A DNA stretch of 21,578 nucleotides. It comes from Syntrophaceae bacterium UBA7520 (GTDB lineage: Bacteria > Desulfobacterota > Syntrophia > Syntrophales > Smithellaceae). Shown here piece after piece: positions 7,354-13,005 of this stretch (position 1 is its first letter; each line of letters begins with the position of its first letter). The stretch is from positions 570 to 22,147 of the forward strand of contig DLNC01000033.1 in NCBI GenBank assembly GCA_002478265.1. The letters run 5' to 3'. The notes under the pieces are model-generated. The model saw only the letters and a list, made by a program, of their open reading frames with translations. It was not told the DNA's origin and made no database searches. A program made the position numbers and the translations under genes.

Positions 7354-8421
7354 ATGAGTTTCGCAAAATCATACAAGATTGCCGTTATTCCTGGAGACGG
7401 AACAGGCCCCGAAGTTATCGCCGAAGGATTAAAAGTTGTTAAAGCCGTCGCAGAGGCAGAATCTTTGAAATACGATTTAATCCACTACGACCTGGGCGGC
7501 GAACGCTATAAAAAAACCGGCGAAATTCTGCCGGACTCCGTTCTGGAAGAGCTCAAAAAGTTCCACGCTATTTATCTGGGCGCGATCGGCCATCCCGACG
7601 TTAAGCCGGGAATTCTGGAAAAAGGGCTGCTGTTGCGCCTGCGTTTCGAGCTTGATCAATATATCAATCTACGCCCCGTAAAACTTTATCCTAACGTCCC
7701 CTGCCCGCTCAAAGATAAGGGGCCAAAAGACATCGATTTTGTCGTTGTGCGGGAAAACACAGAAGGGTTGTATACCGGCGCGGGCGGCGTTCTTAAAAAA
7801 GGCACGCCCGATGAAGTAGCAACGCAGGAATCCATCAACACCAGAAAAGGAGTGGAGCGCTGCCTGCGCTACGCCTTCAAATACGCGCAGAAACGCGACA
7901 AGGCAAAAAAACTCACGCTGTGCGGCAAGACTAATGTTCTGACCTACGGCTTTGATCTCTGGGAAAGAACATTTTATGAAGTAGCCAAGGATTATCCGGA
8001 TATCAAAACGGATTACGCGCATGTGGACGCCACCTGCATGTGGATGGTGAAAAATCCGGAATGGTTTGATGTTATTGTCACGGACAACATGTTCGGCGAT
8101 ATTATCACCGATCTGGGAGCGATGATTCAGGGCGGTATGGGCATTGCAGCGGGAGGCAATATAAACCCCGAAGGCGTTTCCATGTTCGAGCCGATTGGCG
8201 GCTCCGCCCCCAAATACACAGGGCAAAACGTGATTAATCCGCTGGCCGCCATCTGCGCGGGCGGCATGATGCTGGAAACGCTCGGAGAGGACAAGGCCGG
8301 CAAAAGAGTGGAGACGGCGGTCATCAAACTTCTGGAAAGCGGCAAGCTCAAAAGCCTCGATGCCGGTAAAATGGGCATGACAACCAGCGAGATTGGCGAC
8401 TGGCTGGCGAAAAATATTTAA
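7354..8421 (+). CDS. 3-isopropylmalate/isocitrate dehydrogenase family protein
   Basis: A 355-residue NAD(P)-dependent decarboxylating beta-hydroxyacid dehydrogenase. Family motifs: IPGDGTGPE (12-20), the arginines of GLLLRLRFELDQYINLRP (R96, R98, R107), VVRENTEGLYTG (131-142, with R133 and Y140), K192, and the metal aspartates D225, D249 and D253 in TDNMFGDIITD. Leucines at the substrate loop (91-94) resemble LeuB rather than isocitrate dehydrogenase, which has Ser and Asn there. The coenzyme motif is GSAPKYTGQ (283-291), where LeuB usually has APDIAG and E. coli Icd has APKYAGQ. Best guess is leuB-type, but no leuA, leuC or leuD is nearby. Two ATGs abut; GGGAGG (7343-7348) is only two bases from the first and five from the second, so I start at the second. 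Confidence 0.85.
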   Translation: MSFAKSYKIAVIPGDGTGPEVIAEGLKVVKAVAEAESLKYDLIHYDLGGERYKKTGEILPDSVLEELKKFHAIYLGAIGHPDVKPGILEKGLLLRLRFELDQYINLRPVKLYPNVPCPLKDKGPKDIDFVVVRENTEGLYTGAGGVLKKGTPDEVATQESINTRKGVERCLRYAFKYAQKRDKAKKLTLCGKTNVLTYGFDLWERTFYEVAKDYPDIKTDYAHVDATCMWMVKNPEWFDVIVTDNMFGDIITDLGAMIQGGMGIAAGGNINPEGVSMFEPIGGSAPKYTGQNVINPLAAICAGGMMLETLGEDKAGKRVETAVIKLLESGKLKSLDAGKMGMTTSEIGDWLAKNI

Positions 8422-9779
8422 TCCGCCTGGTATTTCTGCAGTTTGGCGCGCAGTGTTTTACGGGTAATGCCCAGGCGGCGCGCCGCTTCGCTTTTATTGC
8501 CCCCGCAAGCGACAAGCGCGTCCAGGATGCTTTTTTTCTCCACGTCCTCAAGCGACATATTTTGCGTCTGCTTTTCCGCATCCGCGGCAAAGGCAGACGC
8601 TTTTTCTTCCATAATCAAAGCAATTTCCTCGGCATCCAGAATTTCCGCCCGAGATAAAACGACCGCTCTTTCCACGGCGTTCATCAGCTCGCGGATATTG
8701 CCCGGCCAAGGATAAGCCAAAATCTTTTCCAGCGCCCGTGGCGTGAATCCTTTGATTTTTTTATTGTTGCGGTTAGCGAAAAGTGCGAGAAAATGCTGCG
8801 CCAGCATGGGAATGTCTTCTTTTCTTTCCCTTAGCGGCGGCACACGCAAAGAAACAACATTGAGCCGGTAGAACAAATCTTCGCGGAAATTTCCTTTCTG
8901 GATTTCTTCTTTCAAGTCTTTGTTGGAAGCGGCAATCACGCGCACATCGACCTTAACCACTTCCGCGCCGCCCACGCGGGTAACTTCTCTTTCCTGCAAA
9001 ACGCGCAGAAGCTTCACCTGCATCGCTTTGGACATTTCGCTGACTTCATCCAAAAACAAACTGCCGCCGTGCGCCTGGACAAATTTTCCTTCGCGCCGCC
9101 GCTCCGCGCCGGTAAACGCGCCTTTCTCATGGCCGAAAAGTTCCGATTCCAGCAGAGTTTCCGTCAGCGCCGCGCAGTTAATTTTTACAAACGGCGCTTC
9201 CCGGCGGGCGCTGTTGAAATGAACGGCATTGGCGATCATTTCCTTGCCTGTGCCCGATTCCCCGGTAATCAGCACCGTCGCTTCGGTAGGCGCGACCTGC
9301 GCGATTGTGTCCAGCAATTTTACTATTGCCGCGCTCTGCCCGATGAGATTCTGCCGGTCAAAACGCTCGCCCAGCCTGCTTTTCAGATATTCGTTTTCTT
9401 TCTTGAGCCGGTTGTGTTCGGTAGCACGCTCGATCGTTATTTTAAGTTCGTCAAAATTAAGCGGTTTGCTCAGATAATCATAAGCTCCTTTTTTCAGGGC
9501 GCTGACCGCCGTTTCCACCGACGCATAAGCCGTCATGATGATTACCGGAATATCCTGATTTATGTTTTTGATTTGTTCCAATGCTTCAATGCCGGAAACA
9601 TTGAGCATGCGGATATCCATCAAAATCAGGTCAAGCGATTTTTGTTTAACCATTTCTATGGCAACGGATCCGTCGTCCGCGTCGGATACTTTATAACCCC
9701 ACCCGCCCAGTAATTTTTTGAGCATCGTCCGGTGTGCGGCATCATCATCAACAACCAGCACGGTCAGATCATTTTTCAT
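8418..9779 (-). CDS. zraR: Sigma-54-dependent NtrC-family response regulator, ZraR-like
   Basis: A 453-residue transcription activator in the cytoplasm. The receiver domain (1-120) has the acidic pocket D11-D13, phospho-acceptor D55 in LILMD, T83 and K105. The AAA+ domain (about 145-385) has Walker A GESGTGKE (173-180), the sigma-54 contact loop GAFTGA (220-225) and Walker B LFLDE (241-245). The Fis-type helix-turn-helix (about 410-450) includes GGNKSEAARRLGITRKTLRAKL. All residues needed for phosphorylation and for remodelling sigma-54 polymerase are present. It overlaps the kinase gene by ATGA, so translation is probably coupled. Its stop overlaps the convergent leuB-like stop by four bases. 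The divergent ZraP-like gene with an exact sigma-54 promoter is the obvious target. The symbol is by context and architecture; AtoC or HydG naming is possible. Confidence 0.9.
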   Translation of the reverse strand: MKNDLTVLVVDDDAAHRTMLKKLLGGWGYKVSDADDGSVAIEMVKQKSLDLILMDIRMLNVSGIEALEQIKNINQDIPVIIMTAYASVETAVSALKKGAYDYLSKPLNFDELKITIERATEHNRLKKENEYLKSRLGERFDRQNLIGQSAAIVKLLDTIAQVAPTEATVLITGESGTGKEMIANAVHFNSARREAPFVKINCAALTETLLESELFGHEKGAFTGAERRREGKFVQAHGGSLFLDEVSEMSKAMQVKLLRVLQEREVTRVGGAEVVKVDVRVIAASNKDLKEEIQKGNFREDLFYRLNVVSLRVPPLRERKEDIPMLAQHFLALFANRNNKKIKGFTPRALEKILAYPWPGNIRELMNAVERAVVLSRAEILDAEEIALIMEEKASAFAADAEKQTQNMSLEDVEKKSILDALVACGGNKSEAARRLGITRKTLRAKLQKYQAD

Positions 9780-11485
9780 TTCTGCCCCTCTTCTTCATTT
9801 GTTCGGCGCGGAAAATAAAGGGCTACTTTTGTTCCCTTTCCCGCGGCGCTTTCCACCAAAATCCTGCCGCCGTGCGCCTCCATTATTTTTTGCACCACCG
9901 CCAGGCCAAGCCCCGTGCCCGCCGGCTTGGAGGTAAAATATGGATCATAAATGCGCGGCAGGTCCGCCTCCTCAATGCCCGCGCCTTCATCGGCAATCGT
10001 CAAACGGATATTTTCTTCTTCCCGCGCCCAGCCAATATCAAGTGTGCCGCCTTCTTTCATTGCCGCTATGGCATTGAGAAAAATATTGAGCAGCACCTGT
10101 TTTACTTTGTCCGGATCAACCTCCGCAAAAAGTTCATTATTTTTAGGGACAATGCTTATTTTAACGTTGTTTTTCTGCGCCGCGGCTTTGATCAACTCGA
10201 GCGCGTGATCAACAAGATCGGAAACAAGCGTTTTTTTCTTCTTCAGCTCCAGCGGACGGGCAAATTCAATCAACTGGGTGATGACACGGTTGAGTCTTTC
10301 CACCTCGGACACGATGATATCCGCCGTCTTCTTGTCTTCGCTGTCGGCTTGTAACCTCTCTTTTAAATAAACAGCAAATCCCTTGATGGAACTGAGCGGG
10401 TTTCTGATTTCGTGCGCCACGCCGGCGGCCAGCGATGATATCGATTTAAGATGCCGGCTTTTCGCCACCTCTTTTTCCAGTTCGCGGAGCTGCGTAACAT
10501 CGCGCAAAAGCAGCATTTTCCCGGAAAAAGATTCATCCTCGGCAAGGCCTGCAACCAATGCCTCCCATTTCTGCATTTCGCCCCGCGGCGTAACTATCTC
10601 CACTTCACGTTCCTGAAGAGAGCTGGGCGCGGGCAATTCGACCAGTAAGTTTCTCAACGGCGCGGGTAAAACCGCCATGTCTTTTCCTGCCGCCAGACCG
10701 GGAGAAAAGTCTTTTAATATTTCCCGCGCCTTTTCATTGTAGCTGATTATTTTCCCCGCATTGTCAAAAGCCACCAGCCCGATAGGCATATTCTTCACCA
10801 AAGTATCGGAAAACGCCTGCGTGCGCCAAAGTGCGCTGCGCGTCAGACGGTAGGCCTGAACAAGGAAAAGAGAGATAATCGCCGATGATCCAATAACCAA
10901 AAGAACCAACGCCATAATAACGGTGTTGCGTTTATCACTGGCAGCGGCCTTTTCAATTTTATCCATGTTAAAGCCGACGTAAATCACCAGATTATCCTGT
11001 TGCTTTATTGATCTTTCCTTACCTTCCGCGTAAAGAGGGAACAGGCCGCGGTAAACTTCAAAAGTGTCGGCGCCTTCCGGGTTGGCGCTCTGGCGCCATC
11101 GGATTTCCCTGCTTTGCGCGATTTGCGCAATATCCATATCCAGGCCGTATTTCTGCCCAATCATCGAAGGGTCGCTATCGGCGATTATTTTGCCCTGCGC
11201 ATCGGTTATAATCAGATAATCTATGTCTGGTTGCTGCGCCGTCGCGATAAGCAGTTTTTGCATATTGAAGATACGGATTTTTCCATCAATCGCATAAGCC
11301 AGCCCCGCCTCAAAAGACTTGATCAGCGTCTCGCCTTTTTCCACAAAAACCTCCACAGCCTTTGCTTTCTGGCGCTCAAACTGTGCCATGGCCATCATTG
11401 CGGCGATCATCGCCAGAACGGCTACGGCGCTAATCGCCATCCACAAAGAAATATCGAAACGAAGCTTTTTTTTGCGACCAACCAT
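9776..11485 (-). CDS. zraS: Membrane sensor histidine kinase, ZraS-like
   Basis: A 569-residue inner-membrane kinase. Two transmembrane helices (about 14-33 and 188-210) flank a periplasmic sensor of about 150 residues that contains DYLIITDAQGKIIADSDPS (89-107), typical of Cache-like folds. A PAS domain (about 225-330) precedes the HisKA helix with H358 in GVAHEIRNPL. The HATPase domain has an N box near NIFLNAI (467-473), G1 DEGAGI (499-504) and G2 GTGLGLA (523-529). The kinase should autophosphorylate H358 and pass phosphate to D55 of the overlapping response regulator. The ligand cannot be read from sequence; ZraS responds to zinc and envelope stress in enterobacteria. There is no strong ribosome-binding site at this ATG. 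Confidence 0.9.
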   Translation of the reverse strand: MVGRKKKLRFDISLWMAISAVAVLAMIAAMMAMAQFERQKAKAVEVFVEKGETLIKSFEAGLAYAIDGKIRIFNMQKLLIATAQQPDIDYLIITDAQGKIIADSDPSMIGQKYGLDMDIAQIAQSREIRWRQSANPEGADTFEVYRGLFPLYAEGKERSIKQQDNLVIYVGFNMDKIEKAAASDKRNTVIMALVLLVIGSSAIISLFLVQAYRLTRSALWRTQAFSDTLVKNMPIGLVAFDNAGKIISYNEKAREILKDFSPGLAAGKDMAVLPAPLRNLLVELPAPSSLQEREVEIVTPRGEMQKWEALVAGLAEDESFSGKMLLLRDVTQLRELEKEVAKSRHLKSISSLAAGVAHEIRNPLSSIKGFAVYLKERLQADSEDKKTADIIVSEVERLNRVITQLIEFARPLELKKKKTLVSDLVDHALELIKAAAQKNNVKISIVPKNNELFAEVDPDKVKQVLLNIFLNAIAAMKEGGTLDIGWAREEENIRLTIADEGAGIEEADLPRIYDPYFTSKPAGTGLGLAVVQKIMEAHGGRILVESAAGKGTKVALYFPRRTNEEEGQK

Positions 11486-11540
11486 AATCTAAATATTCAA
11501 AAACACCGCGGATAAATAATAACCATGCGGCTATTTTAGT

Positions 11541-11557
11541 TGGATAGATATTATCCA
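11541..11557. promoter_or_regulatory. Inverted repeat, putative activator-binding (enhancer) site
   Basis: TGGATA-GATAT-TATCCA is a perfect 6-base inverted repeat with a 5-base spacer. It is centred about 120 bases before the predicted start of the ZraP-like transcript, where enhancer sites of sigma-54 activators usually lie. It also overlaps the putative -10 of the kinase gene. Only one copy is seen, whereas NtrC-family activators normally use two or more; degenerate copies may exist. Confidence 0.5.
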
Positions 11558-11577
11558 TAAGCTTACAATTTATTCAA
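11550..11577 (-). promoter_or_regulatory. Candidate sigma-70 promoter for the kinase/regulator operon
   Basis: On the minus strand TTGAAT (plus 11572-11577) and GATAAT (plus 11550-11555) are 16 bases apart, matching the consensus at four and five of six positions. No sigma-54 element facing the kinase was found, unlike enteric zraSR. The -10 lies within the inverted repeat. Confidence 0.4.
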
Positions 11578-11642
11578 CTTTTATTTCGGTGCCGATAAAA
11601 ATAATAATGTAATTACAGAAACTTAGGAAACGACGGCAGTAA

Positions 11643-11658
11643 TGGCACAGCGATTGCT
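11643..11658 (+). promoter_or_regulatory. Sigma-54 (RpoN) promoter of the ZraP-like gene
   Basis: TGGCAC-N5-TTGCT matches the sigma-54 consensus exactly, with GG of the -24 element at 11644-11645 and GC of the -12 element at 11656-11657 at the required spacing. Transcription should begin near 11669, leaving a leader of about 36 bases before the ATG and including the AAGGAG ribosome-binding site (11692-11697). The adjacent divergent sigma-54 activator supports function. Confidence 0.88.
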
Positions 11659-11704
11659 CTTAATCAGCTTCGAGAACAAAAAATACTTCATAAGGAGATA
11701 AAAT

Positions 11705-12220
11705 ATGAAAAAATTTACACTAGCATTAGCGGCTTTAGGGTTGGGTCTGCTTTTAGCGCTCCCTTCTTTTGCATTCGGCCCGCGCGAAGGAAGAGGCCCC
11801 GGCGGAGCATATGGAAATCCTGATTCCCCAATGATGGGCTATGGTTGCGCCAGAGGTCTGGACAGACTTAATCTTACCGATGAACAAAAAACCAGAATTG
11901 AAGCTCTGGAGCTGGCGCATCAGAAAGAAGTCCGGCCGATCAGAGAAAAGATGTTCGATAAATCCGTGGAACTGCGCCGGCTTTGGCTGGAGGCTGATCC
12001 GGACAGAAACAAAATCAATGCCAAACAAAAAGAAGTAAGAATTTTGCGTGATCAGTTGGAAGATAAAAGAACAGCGTTTCGTCTGGAAGTCAACAAGGTG
12101 CTGACTGCCGAACAGAAGGAAAAGCTGGCCGCTTATGGTTGGGGCAGAAAAGCCGGCTTTGGCCCGCGCGGCGGTACGAGAGGTCCCGGAGGAGGTTTTG
12201 GTCCGGGAATGTGTTACTAA
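11705..12220 (+). CDS. ZraP/Spy/CpxP-like periplasmic protein
   Basis: A 171-residue exported protein. A clear signal peptide spans 1-23 (MKK, hydrophobic core, SFA cleavage). The mature helical region carries two LTxxQ motifs, LTDEQ (57-61) and LTAEQ (133-137), the hallmark of the Spy/CpxP/ZraP group of periplasmic chaperones and metal-responsive proteins, with a charged amphipathic helix between. Both ends of the mature chain are glycine and proline rich. C48 (in MGYGCARG) and C170 (in GMCY at the C terminus) are the only cysteines. Histidine-rich metal tails seen in enteric ZraP are absent. It probably buffers metal or protects envelope proteins and feeds back on the adjacent kinase. It has its own sigma-54 promoter and terminator, so it is likely monocistronic. 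Confidence 0.85.
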   Translation: MKKFTLALAALGLGLLLALPSFAFGPREGRGPGGAYGNPDSPMMGYGCARGLDRLNLTDEQKTRIEALELAHQKEVRPIREKMFDKSVELRRLWLEADPDRNKINAKQKEVRILRDQLEDKRTAFRLEVNKVLTAEQKEKLAAYGWGRKAGFGPRGGTRGPGGGFGPGMCY

Positions 12221-12256
12221 TCAAAAACCCTTCTGAGTAGCTTAACCTCCTTTCCG

Positions 12257-12290
12257 AAAACGGGAGAGCTTTTGCTCTCCCGTTTTTTTT
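12257..12290 (+). terminator. Strong intrinsic terminator of the ZraP-like gene
   Basis: CGGGAGAGC pairs perfectly with GCTCTCCCG around a TTTT loop, and the flanking A and T residues extend the stem to 13 bp. The descending arm runs straight into eight T residues (12283-12290). It sits 37 bases after the stop codon. Confidence 0.95.
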
Positions 12291-12316
12291 ACATCCGAAC
12301 AAAAATAGGTTATAAT
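12288..12316 (+). promoter_or_regulatory. Sigma-70 promoter for the flavodoxin gene, possibly giving leaderless mRNA
   Basis: TTTACA (12288-12293, five of six) and a perfect TATAAT (12311-12316) are 17 bases apart. Transcription would begin near 12323, one to three bases before the ATG at 12325, leaving no room for a ribosome-binding site. The -35 element shares its T residues with the terminator tail just upstream. Confidence 0.6.
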
Positions 12317-12324
12317 CTCATATA

Positions 12325-12999
12325 ATGAAAACATTTCCTCCCGGAAAAGATGCGACCGTCAAAAATTACCACCGCGTTTACTTGTTCGGCTTGCTCCTTT
12401 CTCTTTTCGCGGCATTATTAATAATGCCCGCGACTACTCGCGCCGCGACAGATATGGAATTGCCGCAATCCTCATACGGCAGGGAGAACCAGGCCTTCAA
12501 AATACTGGTCGTTTATGCCACGCGTGCCGGATCCACCATTGAAGTTGCCCAAGCTATAGGCAAAAAACTGGCCGCAGGCGGAGCCCTAGTTGATGTGAAA
12601 CCAGTGAAAAAAGCTGTGAACGTGAAAGATTATCAGGCCGTTGTCCTGGGCAGCGCTATACGGCGCGGCGCGGTATTGCCGGAGATTATGGATTTTGTCA
12701 AAACCAACAAAGAAGATTTAAAAGATATTCCCGTGGCCTGCTTTATTGTCTGCATGATTTTGCGAGAAGATAACGAACAAAACCGCGCGAAAGCCGCGTC
12801 ATATATCAAACCGCTGCAGGATGAACTGTCTTTCGTGGATGTGGGACTTTTTACGGGTAAGCTGGATTACGCGAAAATTAATTTTATCGATGCTTTTATC
12901 ATTAAATATTTTATCGGCACGCCGGAAGGCGATCTGCGCGACTGGCGGAAAATCAACGATTGGGCGGAAAATCTCGGCGCCGAGCTAAAAAACAAATAA
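12325..12999 (+). CDS. HemG-like flavodoxin-domain protein with N-terminal export/anchor segment
   Basis: A 224-residue protein. The flavodoxin domain (about 57-220) has the FMN phosphate loop VVYATRAGSTIEVA (62-75), a VVLGSAIRRGAVLPE strand-turn (106-120), and a C-terminal block (about 176-215: FTGKLDYAKI, then the helix FIDAFIIKYFIG, then DWRKINDWAE) that resembles the protoporphyrinogen oxidase HemG. Unlike cytoplasmic flavodoxins it begins with a basic stretch and a hydrophobic segment (19-36) followed by PATTRAATD, a plausible signal-peptidase site near residue 40. It may therefore be periplasmic or membrane-anchored, or use the segment to dock to the quinone pool. No ribosome-binding site precedes the ATG. 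No heme-synthesis genes are nearby, so activity on protoporphyrinogen is only a possibility. Confidence 0.75.
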   Translation: MKTFPPGKDATVKNYHRVYLFGLLLSLFAALLIMPATTRAATDMELPQSSYGRENQAFKILVVYATRAGSTIEVAQAIGKKLAAGGALVDVKPVKKAVNVKDYQAVVLGSAIRRGAVLPEIMDFVKTNKEDLKDIPVACFIVCMILREDNEQNRAKAASYIKPLQDELSFVDVGLFTGKLDYAKINFIDAFIIKYFIGTPEGDLRDWRKINDWAENLGAELKNK

Positions 13000-13005
13000 A
13001 AATTG

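Noticed and set aside
7107..7376. 89-codon minus-strand frame in the fbp/leuB-like spacer
   Set aside because: It starts inside the leuB-like gene, crosses candidate promoters, is Lys/Arg rich and shows no domain. Only its last six codons after the strong ribosome-binding site are noted as a possible leader ORF.
11586..11595. TCGG-TG-CCGA inverted repeat as a second activator site
   Set aside because: It does not resemble the TGGATA repeat and is too short to call on its own.
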